Positions 43,227-53,294 of a stretch of 60,946 bases of DNA are shown in pieces. The stretch's first letter is position 1; each line of letters begins with the position of its first letter. The translations under genes and the position numbers were made by a program. Origin of the DNA: Psychrobacter sp. JCM 18903 (lineage in GTDB: Bacteria > Pseudomonadota > Gammaproteobacteria > Pseudomonadales > Moraxellaceae); assembly GCF_000586475.1 (NCBI RefSeq), contig NZ_BAWJ01000018.1, positions 1-60,946 on the forward strand. The letters run 5' to 3'. Under the pieces are notes generated by a model, which worked only from the letters and a program-made list of their open reading frames with translations, was not told where the DNA came from and searched no databases.

Positions 43227-44293
43227 ATGAGCCCCAATAAAATGACCTTTGCTACTACTTTACGCTTCAGCCTATTCGGTACTGCTATGAGCGCCGCGCT
43301 TGGATTAATTGGCTGCTCAAACACGACCGACACTGCTGCAACGACAGATACCAGTGCCGCCGCAGATTCTGATAAGCCTGCCAAGACATTAGCCATCACT
43401 CAAATCGTCGAACATCCTTCATTAGATGCGATGCGCCGCGGCATTATTGATGAGTTGGCGGATAATGCTATGTTGAAGGCCAAAATCTAACCATTAATTT
43501 TCAAAGTGCTCAAGGCAATACAGCGACAGCAGGTCAGATTGCTAAGCAGTTTGCAGGAGACAACCCAGATGCCATCGTGGCAATCTCGACGCCATCAGCT
43601 CAGTCTATCGTTGCGTCAACTAAGACGGTTCCGGTTATTTATACGGCTATTTCAGACCCCGTAGCGGCAAAGCTCATTAATGAGAACAATACGCCTATCC
43701 AATCTAATGTGACAGGACTGTCTAGTGAGCTACCTATTGAGCCGCAACTAGACAATATTCAAAAAATTGCGCCCAATGCAAAAACCATTGGCTATGTTTA
43801 TAGTCCAGGTGAAGTCAATTCGGTGGTGGTACTCAATCAACTTAAAAAAGCTGCGCCTGCGCGTGGGCTTAAGATATTAGACGTCACCGCCAATCGCCCA
43901 ACGGATGTGGCGATGGCGACTCGTAGCCTTGCTGGTCGTGTTGATGTGATTTATACCTCACTAGATAATAATGTGGTATCCGCCTTTGAAGCGATGGCAG
44001 GTGCTGCCAATGAGCTTGATATTCCTGTCATTGCCTCGGACGAGTTTAGTGTGCGACGTGGTGCGACTGCGGCGCTGGGTGTCAATGATTATGATTTCGG
44101 TCGTACCACAGGTAAAATGGTGTATCGTGTGTTAAATGGCGAAGCAGTTAGCAGCATTAAGCCTGAAGTGATGAATACTTTAACCTTATATGCAAGCCCG
44201 AAACATGCGGCTGAGCAAGGCGTCAGTCTGACTGATGAGCTGCTAAAAAATGCCATTAATGTCGACAAACAAGCGCAGAGTTCGGATAAATAA
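43227..44293 (+). CDS. ABC transporter substrate-binding lipoprotein, TrpX-like, paralogue 1 (frame broken at ~43467)
   Basis: Periplasmic binding lipoprotein, about 355 residues after correction. Signal peptide with lipobox GLIGC, Thr/Ala-rich linker, then the ABC_sub_bind fold: QIVEHPSLDAMRRGIIDEL, FQSAQGNTATAGQIAKQF, ISDPVAAKLI, IGYVYSPGEVNS, TSLDNNVVSAFEA. The frame breaks at GATAATGCTATG, which should be GATAATGGCTATG (DNGYVEGQNLTINFQ). Relatives bind tryptophan or other aromatic/branched compounds, but the ligand here is not determinable. Close paralogue of the next gene. Confidence 0.85.
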
Positions 44294-44439
44294 TACGGAT
44301 AAATAGTTTTGACAAGTAGCACTGACAAATAACATTTAGCTTCTATATCGATGGCTCGCTTTACCCTTTATCCATCTATACCTTTTATCTATAAATTAAA
44401 TAATGTACGGACACATTATTATTTTCAGGAGTGAGACCC

Positions 44440-45480
44440 ATGTTGTATCAAAATCGTTTTGGTCATTTTAACTTTAGTAAAGCACTATTATTAGGTGGCG
44501 TTTGTACTGCCATCTTGACTGGCTGTAATCAATCAGCACAAGATACCAGTACCACTGATGCAGCTGCTACTGGCGATGCAGCCACAGCGATGAAGACCGT
44601 CGCTATTACGGCTATCGTCGAACATCCAGCGCTTGATGACGTCCGTAAGGGCGTTATCGACGAGCTTAATGAAGCAGGCTTTAAGGATGGTGAAAACTTA
44701 ACGGTTAATTTCCAAAGCGCACAGGGTAACACTGCCACTGCTGGACAGATTGCTAAGCAATTCGTCGCAGACAATTCAGACGTTATCGTTGCGATTGGTA
44801 CTCCATCAGCGCAGTCAGTAGCTGCTGCTACTAGCAGTATCCCTTTAGTATTCTCAGCAGTCACTGACCCAGTTGCCGCCAAACTAGTGACAAAACTAGA
44901 TGGCTCTGGCACCAATGTCACTGGTGGCTCTGATGCGCTTCCTTATGAGCCACAAATTGAGCTGATGCGTCAAATCATTCCTAGTCTGAAAAATGTCGGC
45001 TACGTTTATAGCCCAGGCGAAGTCAACTCAACGATTATCTTGAAAAACTTAAAAGAAAAACTGACACCACTAGGTATTAATGTACTCGAAGCGCCTGCCC
45101 AGCGTAGTACTGATATTGCGATGGCAGCACGTAGCCTCGAAGGTAAGGTCGATATGATCTACACCTCAACCGATAATAACGTCGTATCGGCTTACGAATC
45201 ACTATATCAAGTCGCTAAAGAGAGCAAAATTCCACTGATTGCGTCTGACACTAGCTCAGTTGAGCGTGGTGCCGTTGCTGCATTGGGCGTGAATTACTAC
45301 GAGCTTGGTCGCGAAACAGGCAAAATCGTGGTACGTATTTTAAATGGTGAAAAAGCAGGCGCTATACCTGTCTACACCCCGCAAATGTTGGATCTATACG
45401 TTAGTCCAAAGCATGCCAAAGAAGAAGGTATTACTTTGTCACAAGCGGTTATCGATAAAGCAAAAGAAGTGGTAGAATAA
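44440..45480 (+). CDS. ABC transporter substrate-binding lipoprotein, TrpX-like, paralogue 2
   Basis: 346 residues, intact. Lipobox ILTGC after a signal peptide; then ITAIVEHPALDDVRKGVIDEL, FQSAQGNTATAGQIAKQF, VTDPVAAKLV, VGYVYSPGEVNS, TSTDNNVVSAYES. About two thirds of residues match paralogue 1 by eye. ATG 44440 with AGGAG at ideal distance; an in-frame GTG at 44431 is less likely. Followed after a 430-base spacer by the permease and ATPase genes of the same importer type. Confidence 0.88.
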   Translation: MLYQNRFGHFNFSKALLLGGVCTAILTGCNQSAQDTSTTDAAATGDAATAMKTVAITAIVEHPALDDVRKGVIDELNEAGFKDGENLTVNFQSAQGNTATAGQIAKQFVADNSDVIVAIGTPSAQSVAAATSSIPLVFSAVTDPVAAKLVTKLDGSGTNVTGGSDALPYEPQIELMRQIIPSLKNVGYVYSPGEVNSTIILKNLKEKLTPLGINVLEAPAQRSTDIAMAARSLEGKVDMIYTSTDNNVVSAYESLYQVAKESKIPLIASDTSSVERGAVAALGVNYYELGRETGKIVVRILNGEKAGAIPVYTPQMLDLYVSPKHAKEEGITLSQAVIDKAKEVVE

Positions 45481-45910
45481 CGCACTTTTATAGCTAGCTC
45501 ATTACAGCTATCATAAGGTAGATACCGAGTTTGATGGATTTGGTGTCAGCCGTCATCTACCGTTATGCGATGAGGCTAAATATTTAACATCAGAAACCCA
45601 GCTATGAATCAGTAGGCTGGGCTTCTTATTTAAACCACATTGATTAAATATAAAGTATTTGCGTCGTTTCTAAATTTGCCCTTTTTTTAATCAAAGCTTT
45701 GAACCTAGGTAGCTTATGATAGCTGTTGATCGTGATATGTTTTGGTTTACCCTAACCGCAGATTGTTTAATCTGTTAAATTCACCGCTTAGTCGTTTAGC
45801 TAAAATTAACGTATAGATGAGACAGCGCTGATCTATATCGCGCACTCATTCTATGAATCGATATTAGAACGTTAGTTGCTAAACGCTTGGTTATGACTTA
45901 CTGATCTCTT
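45481..45910. other. spacer between binding protein 2 and the permease gene
   Basis: No gene. Contains a 7-bp inverted repeat GGTAGAT/ATCTACC at 45517-45561 and a terminator-like CCCAGC/GCTGGG hairpin at 45597-45621 followed by CTTCTTATTT. The partial terminator may lower expression of permease and ATPase relative to the abundant binding protein. Confidence 0.5.
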
Positions 45911-46810
45911 ATGTCTTTAATTGCTTTTTTTGGTGCACTTGAAAGCGGTCTGATTTATGGCCTAGTAGCACTTGGTGTGCTGATCTCATTTCGCACCCTC
46001 GACTTTCCCGACTTGACCGCTGACGGTAGTTTTCCACTAGGTGGCGCTGTCGCCGGTATTTCTATCATCGCTGGTGTCAACCCATGGCTTGCCTGTGCTT
46101 TTGGTATGTTGGCAGGTTCTGTCGCTGGTATTGTTACGGCATGGCTACACGTCAAACTTGGCATCCTGCAACTACTTGCCAGTATCTTGGTGATGGTCGC
46201 ACTATATTCTATCAATTTACGGATTATGGGTGCGCCGAACTTGCCACTATTGGGTGAAACCACGGTCTTTAGCACCTTGGTCACGGATGGCAACGGTTAT
46301 TGGATGCGCTGTCTGATTATTGGTGTCGTGGTGATAGCTGCCATGTTATTTTTAAACTGGTTCTATAGTACCGAAACGGGTCTTTCGATGCGGGCGACGG
46401 GTTCCAACCTCCGCATGGCACAGGCGCAAGGCATTAACACCTCATGGATGACCATCATTGGTATGGCGATTTCTAACGGTTTGATTGCTCTAGCAGGTGC
46501 ATTGTTTGTGCAGACTCAAGGTGGCGCAGATATCTCGATTGGTATTGGTACCATTGTCATCGGTTTAGCAGCGGTCATCATTGGTGAAACCATCATTCCT
46601 GCCAAGCGTATTTGGCTAATTACCTTTGCCGTGGTCGTCGGTGCGGTGCTATATAAGCTATTTATTCAGGTGGCGCTATCGAGCGATACGCTACGTAGTA
46701 TCGGCTTTGGCCCGCAAGATTTAAACTTGATTACAGCGCTACTCGTCGTATTTGCCTTGGTCTTGCCAAAAGCTAAAAATAAATTTTTAAGTCGTAAAGT
46801 TCGGGCTTAA
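45911..46810 (+). CDS. ABC transporter permease, TrpY-like
   Basis: Inner-membrane subunit, 299 residues, about eight to nine hydrophobic helices. Begins SLIAFFGALESGLIYGLVALGV and has SFRTLDFPDLTADGSFPLGG and MRATGSNLRMAQAQGINTSW, characteristic of the permeases that accompany TrpX-like binding proteins. Partner of the binding lipoproteins upstream and the ATPase 31 bases downstream. Confidence 0.9.
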   Translation: MSLIAFFGALESGLIYGLVALGVLISFRTLDFPDLTADGSFPLGGAVAGISIIAGVNPWLACAFGMLAGSVAGIVTAWLHVKLGILQLLASILVMVALYSINLRIMGAPNLPLLGETTVFSTLVTDGNGYWMRCLIIGVVVIAAMLFLNWFYSTETGLSMRATGSNLRMAQAQGINTSWMTIIGMAISNGLIALAGALFVQTQGGADISIGIGTIVIGLAAVIIGETIIPAKRIWLITFAVVVGAVLYKLFIQVALSSDTLRSIGFGPQDLNLITALLVVFALVLPKAKNKFLSRKVRA

Positions 46811-46841
46811 TGTCAATGTGCAACCATAAGGAATAATTATT

Positions 46842-47635
46842 ATGATGCAAGCTACAGATTTGCGGTTGACCTTTAATCCTGGAACGCCCATTGAAAACCC
46901 TGCCCTACGCGGTATCAATCTTAATATCGCTGATGGTGAATTTGTCACCGTCATCGGTACCAATGGCGCGGGTAAATCAACCTTTTTAAATGCGGTCAGT
47001 GGTACCACGCGCGTCGATAGCGGCTCAATCTTATTAAATGGCATCGATGTCACCAAAAAGACCGCGCACCAACGCGCCCACTGGGTGGCTCGTGTCTTCC
47101 AAGACCCGATGGCGGGGACTTGTGAAGCATTAACCATTGAAGAAAATATGGCGCTGGCTTATAAGCGCGGCGGCAAACGTGGTTTAAGCTTTGCACTTAA
47201 CCAAAATAACCGTGATTTATTTCGCGAAAAATTATCAGTATTAAAATTGGGGCTAGAAAATCGTCTGACCGACCGTATGGGTCTGTTATCCGGTGGTCAA
47301 CGTCAAGCAGTCAGTCTACTGATGCGTCATTACAGCCCTCCAAAATTTTATTGCTTGATGAGCACACTGCTGCCCTCGACCCTAAGACTGCTGCTTTCGT
47401 TTTAGAATTGACCGATAAAATTGTGACGGACAATCAGCTTACAACGATGATGGTTACCCACTCGATGCAGCAGGCATTGGCGCATGGCACCAGAACAGTG
47501 ATGTTACATCAAGGACAAGTGGTATTAGATGTGGCTGGCGATAAACGTCAAGGCATGACTGTACATGACTTACTTGATATGTTTGAGCAAACTCGCGGCG
47601 AAAAAGTCGAAGATGATAGCTTGATATTGAGTTAA
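46842..47635 (+). CDS. ABC transporter ATPase, TrpZ-like (frame broken at ~47325)
   Basis: ATP-hydrolysing subunit, about 264 residues after correction. Walker A GTNGAGKST, Q-loop VFQDPMAGT, signature LLSGGQRQAVSLLM and, once the frame is restored, Walker B LLLDEHTAALDP; H-loop MMVTHSMQQAL. The break: CTGATGCGTC should be CTGATGGCGTC (one G missing). The DEH form in place of DEP is common in this ATPase subgroup. ATG 46842 preceded by AAGGAATAA. Confidence 0.9.
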
Positions 47636-47672
47636 ATAACTTAGCAAAATTCTTCAAATCTTGAAAAAATAG

Positions 47673-47702
47673 AACGTCTGTTTAATATCAGGCGTTTTTT
47701 TA
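47673..47702 (+). terminator. rho-independent terminator after the ABC importer genes
   Basis: AACGTCTG-TTTAATAT-CAGGCGTT hairpin followed by TTTTT. Lies between convergent genes. Confidence 0.75.
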
Positions 47703-47735
47703 TGACTGCTTTAATTGGTACGACTGTCTTAATTT

Positions 47736-48413
47736 TTAAGCATCAAGCAATACTAACTTTTGAATCAACTCACTGACATGTTGTGACTGCATTTTTTTCA
47801 TCACTTGTGAACGATGCACCTCTACCGTACGGACGGAAACGTCTAAATGATCAGCGATATTTTTATTCAAATTGCCTTCTAACAATTCATTGGCAACCTG
47901 CTTTTCTTTATCGGTCAGCTGCGCATATAGCTTTTTAATATCATAAAGCGTGGCGCGTTTTAGAGTGAGGTCTTGCGCACATGCAAGCGCTTCTTGTAGA
48001 CGGCGGCTATTAATCGGTTTTTCCAGATAATCAGCCGCACCTTGTTTCAGCATATTGACAGCATCAGCAATCTCGCCATTTCCCGTTAGTGCTATCAATG
48101 CCATAGAGCTATCCTGTTGACTAAGATGCACTTGTAACGCTTGACCACTCATCTCTGGCATCATCAAATCACTCACAATCACTGCTGGACGATAGATATT
48201 AACTTGTTGCAAAAACGTCAGTGCACTTGCCCACACTTGGGTCGATAGCCCTAAGCTGCTAATTAAAAAACCACAGGACATGCGCACACTTTCTTCATCA
48301 TCAATGATATGAATGATAAGCGATTCTGGCGTAATGCCTGATGAATCATCAGACAGATGACTGCTTTTATCTTGACAGCACGTAGACTCATTTGAGAGTT
48401 GATTAGACGTCAT
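47736..48413 (-). CDS. FixJ/TtrR-like response regulator
   Basis: 225 residues: about 30 residues of polar N-terminal extension with two Cys, receiver domain about 32-150 with phospho-acceptor Asp in IVSDLMMPEMSG, and a LuxR-type HTH about 160-225 (LEGNLNKNIADHLDVSVRTV). ATG 48413 with AAGGTCA upstream. Follows the sensor kinase gene by 36 bases on the same strand. By family and by the neighbouring TsdA-like gene it probably controls tetrathionate/thiosulfate genes across the divergent promoter. Confidence 0.87.
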   Translation of the reverse strand: MTSNQLSNESTCCQDKSSHLSDDSSGITPESLIIHIIDDEESVRMSCGFLISSLGLSTQVWASALTFLQQVNIYRPAVIVSDLMMPEMSGQALQVHLSQQDSSMALIALTGNGEIADAVNMLKQGAADYLEKPINSRRLQEALACAQDLTLKRATLYDIKKLYAQLTDKEKQVANELLEGNLNKNIADHLDVSVRTVEVHRSQVMKKMQSQHVSELIQKLVLLDA

Positions 48414-48449
48414 ATGTGACCTTATGGCTAAATATATTATTGATATTCA

Positions 48450-50554
48450 TTAGAGTTTTTCGTCATTATTCGCTAAAGATAATGGCAGATAAAAAGATAT
48501 TTGTGCGCCCACCATGTTTGACAGCTGATAGTTAGTATTGGTTTGTAGCAGCTGAATTTTACCATTTAAGCTACGTTTAAAGCGGTGCTGCTCGCTGCTC
48601 ATTACTTGGTAAACTTGCTCAATTTCATGCTCGGTGTCAATATTGTTTAGCTGCATCATACCGCCCAGCGACTTGCATAAGCGCTGACATATCATCAGTC
48701 CTAATCCTAGACCGCCTGCTTTCGTTGATTGAGTAGCATACTGACTGGGTAGGTTCTCTGGTAAATACTGCCCCTGCAACTGAGCTTGATCAAAGCCGCC
48801 AGCATCATCGCTTAGATGCAGTACCAACATTGCTTGCCATCGTGTTCCTCTGCCTGACAGCGTAGCATGATATTGGTCGCCCCTTGCTGCGTAGCATTGG
48901 TCATGCTATTTATCAGTAACTGATCTAATAGCAAATTTGGCAAAGTTAAATGCTGATAATCACTTGCCAGCCAAAAATTGACATCTACTGCTTGCTCACC
49001 CAATAATAAGATGCACTGTTGATAGATAGCTGCGATATCGACACGAGTTTCATTCGCTTGCGACCGTCCAGCCCAGCGGCGAATATTAGTCACTACAGCA
49101 GCGACGCGTTCTGTTTCATTGACAATCTGCTGTAGAGCATTCTCTGTTGCCGCATTATCAAGTGGCGCTATGTCGATAGCATTTTTAGACAACCTTGCGT
49201 GTTGACTGCGTATCAATAATCCTTGCGCATAATTTTGAATGGTTGCTAGCGGCTGATTGATTTCATGAGCGATAGCACCGCTCATCTCACCGATGACCGC
49301 AAAGCGCTCTGATTGGTGTAACTGCTGATCATAATCACGGATTAGTCTATTTTGCCGCACTATCTTTTTTTGCCGCCGCCATGCCAGCCAGCTCATCCAA
49401 GCATAATTTACTGTCGATATCAGGATAACCAAAATAATCACAGCCATCCATAATCGATGCGCCTTTATCCAGTCGATCATATGCGCGCTCAGCGGCTTTT
49501 GGGCGGGATGACGATTCATCTCATAAAGGATGCGCTCAGCATCGCTACTTGATTCTGCTGGCAACCAGCGCTGCTCTAATTGACTCTTGCCAAATAGATG
49601 TTGATTGATCTGGCGCACCAAAGCATCTGGCGCTTGCTCGGTCGCTGCCAGTGTCCAATTTGGATATATTTTCGTTGAAGAGTGGCAGCTGGATACAGTG
49701 GCGACTGGATGAATGAGACGGTATTGCTTGTCATTGATTTGACCGCGCCTTGCCATCTCCTCCATCAGACAAAGCGGCGTAATGGCAGCGTCTACCTTGC
49801 CGCTAGCCAAGGCATGCAAAGTGCGCTCTATCGGATAACCGACAAACTGTGTTTGATAGTGAGTTGGCGTGATGCCATTTTGCTGTAATAAATGCGCGCC
49901 CAATAAATAACCGCCAAATGCGTCAGTGTCGACGGCAGCAATATGCCGTTGCTCTAAATCCTGCAAACGATAAATATCACTGTCGGCAGCGACCCATAAA
50001 GCACTGGCGACCTCTTCCATCGCACTCGGCTGTTTTAATGGCGTATATTCATTTAGCTTATTAAATTCATTGGCGAGGGTGACTGTCGTCGATAGCTGAT
50101 TTTGCGATTGTTGCCCATTAACACCCTCAGCATCAAATCCTTGATTGCTAAAAATTTTATCACGAGGACTTTTATCACGAGCGTTTTGCGCATTGCTATT
50201 TAATTGAGCCGTCTCTGTTTGTAAGGTAGCCAGCCAGCGCCACCTGATGGTATTCATTTTTATAAACTGTACTTGCGGGCCAAGCACTAGCGCAAACTGC
50301 TGTGCTTCTATTTGCTGTTGCCAATTCTCCAGCGCCAAAGGTACCAATATCACGGTGTCATCTGATAACTGATCATTAAGCTCGTCAAGCCAGGGCTGCC
50401 AGCGATTTTGTGCGGCTGTTTCGCCTTGCGGTGCCAACACACCTAAATAGTAAGTCTGGGCGGTTGCCTTAGATAGCGGCAACCAAGCAGCCGATGCCAC
50501 AACGGTAATAAAACAAGCCTTTAAGATAGTCCAAATTTTAGACTTTTCATGCAT
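48450..50554 (-). CDS. TtrS-like sensor histidine kinase with PhnD-type periplasmic domain (frame broken at ~48833)
   Basis: About 701 residues after correction. N-terminal signal/TM segment, periplasmic PhnD-like binding domain about 34-340 (YLGVLAPQGETAAQNRWQPW, FGGYLLGAHLL, TPLCLMEEM), TM about 370-390, dimerisation/phosphoacceptor GEMSGAIAHEINQPLATIQ with His near 428, and a HATPase domain ending after GGLGLGLMICQ. Two Cys (PLCLMEE and VSSCHSS) in the ligand domain are notable for a sulfur-compound sensor. The break: GGCAAGCAATGTTGG should be GGCAAGCAAATGTTGG, leading into MLVLHLSDDAGGF. In TtrS relatives the ligand is tetrathionate. Confidence 0.85.
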
Positions 50555-50808
50555 ACATCTAGCCTTGTATTTGACCTAGCAAACGCACATTATAAGTAAA
50601 AACCTTAATTATAATGTGGTTTTCCACAATATCACAATATTACCCGCTACCCTATACTATATGACAGTCGTGTAACTTTTAATTCGCTGAGCTTAAATCA
50701 CAAATATTCGATTTCAATTTTGATTTCAATAAGAATGGTTAATACACCTCATGAAATATGGGTGATGAATTATAAGCTTGGTAAAAATATCTTATGGAGG
50801 GCGGGCTT
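50555..50808. promoter_or_regulatory. control region between ttrS-like gene and cytochrome genes
   Basis: A 10-bp perfect inverted repeat CACATTATAA (50586-50595) and TTATAATGTG (50609-50618) separated by 13 bases, directly joined to GTGG-TTTT-CCAC. Position between the two-component genes and the cytochromes suggests an operator for the response regulator or the hairpin of a leader. The cytochrome gene has a strong GGAGGGCGGG ribosome site. Confidence 0.55.
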
Positions 50809-52183
50809 ATGAAAAAATGGCCACTGATTATAATAATAGCAGCCATCATCGGGCTGGTGGTTGCCTTTATTATTGGGCAATTACTGCCAAATATGCGCAC
50901 CAGCAGTAGCGATATCGAGGTCAATATCACTGATCCTGCTCTCATCAAGCAGGGCGAATATATCGCGCGCACTGCTGACTGTGTCGCGTGTCATACCACG
51001 CTCGATGGCGAGACTTATGCAGGCGGTCTGCCTATGCTAACGCCACTTGGGGCAATTTATTCGACCAATATCACACCCGATCAAGAAACTGGCATCGGCA
51101 ACTATAGTTTCGACGACTTTAAAAACGCCGTTAAGCATGGGGTACGCAGTGATAATAAAGCCTTATACCTGCTATGCCGTATCCTTCTTACCAGCTCATG
51201 CCTGACGAAGACTTAGCCGCGATGTACGCTTTCTTTATGTCCGATATCAAAGCCGTCAAGCAAGCCAATCTAAAAAGCGAGCTACCTCCGATAGCAAACT
51301 GGCGCTGGCCTTTGGCATACTGGCAGGTCTTATTTGATCGCAAGCGTGACTTTGTCCCTGAGACAGACGACGCACTATTGACTCGTGGTCAATACTTAGT
51401 CGAAGGTCCTGGGCACTGCGGCTCTTGTCATACTGGGCGCGGTATTGGCTTTCAAGAAATCGCTCTAAGTAATGCAGATTCTAACAAGTATTTGAGCGGT
51501 GCCATCATCGATGGTTGCGCGCCAAAAGTATCCGCGGTGAGCATCGCGGACTTGGCACTTGGACGGTTGCAGAATTAAATGACTTCTTCAAAACTGGTCG
51601 TACTGATACCACTGCTGCCTTTGGTGCCATGGCCGAAGTGGTTGAGCATAGCACCCAGTATATGACCGACTACGACATCAACGCCATGTCATCTTATCTA
51701 AAAACATTAACGCCAGCACCAAACAAAGAAGCCACACTGCCTGCGAAAAAAGACATCACTACGCAAAAATTACTAGATGGTGACTATGATTCGCGCGGTT
51801 CGATTTTGTACGCCGAATATTGCCAAATTTGTCACCGTGTCGATGGTAAAGGAGTCGCGCGTATTTTCCCAGCGCTTGATGGCAATAGTGCGGTTTATTC
51901 TAACAATGCCGATTCGGTCTTACAGATTACCTTGAGCGGTGGTCGTATGCCTGAAACTCCACATGACCGTATGGCATTTACTATGCCTGAATTCAGCAAT
52001 CTTAGCGATGCAGATGTGGCAGAAGTGGTCAATTATGTCCGCAATAGCTGGACCAACCAAGCGCCTGAAATCGATGTCAATGACGTGGTAAAAATGCGGG
52101 CTTTCCTCGCCAAAAAACCAAAAACCAGTACGGATATTGCTCCAGACTTAAGTATTGACGCGCAAACAAAAGGAGCAAAATAA
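50809..52183 (+). CDS. membrane-anchored triheme cytochrome c (frame broken at ~51168 and ~51514)
   Basis: About 458 residues after correction: N-terminal membrane anchor/uncleaved signal (WPLIIIIAAIIGLVVAFIIG) and three heme motifs, CVACH (about 58), CGSCH (about 204) and CQICH (about 338). The layout resembles cytochrome subunits of membrane alcohol/gluconate dehydrogenases, but no such dehydrogenase is adjacent. Break 1: TACCTGCT should be TACCCTGCT (YPAMPYPSYQLMPDEDL). Break 2: GATGGTTGCG should be GATGGTTTGCG, leading to IRGEHRGLGTWT. Its stop overlaps the start of the TsdA-like gene (TAATG), so the two are coupled; it is the likely electron partner of that enzyme (inference). Confidence 0.83.
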
Positions 52184-53150
52184 TGAAAAAATCTCCACTC
52201 AACTTGCCTACTATTGCTCGCGTTATCTCTCAAAAAATGACCATAGGCAACTTAACCACCGCTATCCTTACTGCTTCAGCGCTTAGTATCGCCGCTATCA
52301 GTAGTGGTTGCTCGCAGCCCGAGCCTATCGAGCAGAATGCACCTGAGTACGGCTTAGTCACCACTGATGATGCCAACGAAGATATCGACACTTATGTGCT
52401 GCCGCAAGATACGGCTATCTTGGATGAACCAAATGCTGATGAGATATTTTATGGTAAACGCTTATTAAACGAAACTAAGCGCTTACTGCCAGAGCATGTG
52501 GGCGCGCAAATGAACTGTAACAGCTGCCATATTTCACAAGGTAAAATTCCACTGGGTGATCCGTACATCAATAGTTATAACTTCTATCCGCGCGTGATGC
52601 CACGATCTGGTAAGGAAGTTGATTTAACCAAACGTATTAATGGCTGCTTCCAGCGCTCAATGAATGGCAAACCGTTGAAACCTGAATCCCCTGAAATGCT
52701 GGCAATGTTGGCTTATATGAAGTGGCTATCGCAAAACACCCCAAAAGAGCAAAAAGTCGATATCCAAAATACGGGTAAAGTGGATGAATCATTAACCCCA
52801 GACCCTGTCCGCGGCGAACAAATTTATAAAGCTCAATGTGCAACTTGTCATGGTGATAATGGCGAAGGCATCAAAGACAGTCGCGGCGATATCGTGTTCC
52901 CGCCACTGTGGGGCGATGAATCCTTTAATATCGGTGCTGGTATGGCACGTACTTACAAGGCGGCAGCTTTGTAAAATACAACATGCCCATGGGTATTCAG
53001 ACCAAAGGCTTATGGGGTCACGGAAATGTGCTGAGCGATCAAGATGCCGTCGATGTGGCGCACTTCTTTACTCATCAGCCGCGCCCTGACTTTGCTGGTA
53101 AGGTCAATGATTGGCCAAATGGTAAAAAACCTAAAGACGCGCGTTACTGA
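52183..53150 (+). CDS. tsdA: TsdA-like diheme cytochrome, thiosulfate dehydrogenase/tetrathionate reductase (frame broken at ~52970)
   Basis: Periplasmic diheme c-type cytochrome, about 322 residues after correction. Lipobox-like AISSGC gives a probable lipid anchor. Heme motifs CNSCH (about 112) and CATCH (about 219). Family signatures: YINSYNFYPRVMPRSG, INGCFQRSMNGKPL and NIGAGMARTYKAAAF, then KYNMP once the frame is corrected (GCTTTGTAAAA should be GCTTTTGTAAAA). These match TsdA as I know it, which interconverts thiosulfate and tetrathionate. Direction here is not decided by sequence. Neighbouring TtrSR-like regulators support a tetrathionate link. Overlaps the upstream cytochrome gene by one base, with AAGGAG before its start. 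Confidence 0.82.
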
Positions 53151-53246
53151 TATCTTAAGAAGACGGTATTTATAAAGACTTTACTTAAGAGGACTTCACT
53201 TAGCAGACATCATTCTATGCTCGCTTGTGAGTGAGCATTGACACGA

Positions 53247-53287
53247 TAAACCTTTAAGAAAATGCATTTTTCTTAAAGGTTTTTTTG
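53247..53287 (+). terminator. rho-independent terminator after tsdA
   Basis: AAACCTTTAAGAAAA-TGCA-TTTTCTTAAAGGTTT with a T run. Lies immediately left of the IS200/IS605-type element, so the insertion does not disrupt the cytochrome operon. Confidence 0.9.
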
Positions 53288-53294
53288 TTATCTA

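Noticed and set aside
50809..52183. Triheme cytochrome as subunit of a membrane alcohol or gluconate dehydrogenase
   Set aside because: No GMC or PQQ dehydrogenase subunit lies nearby; the coupled partner is TsdA-like.
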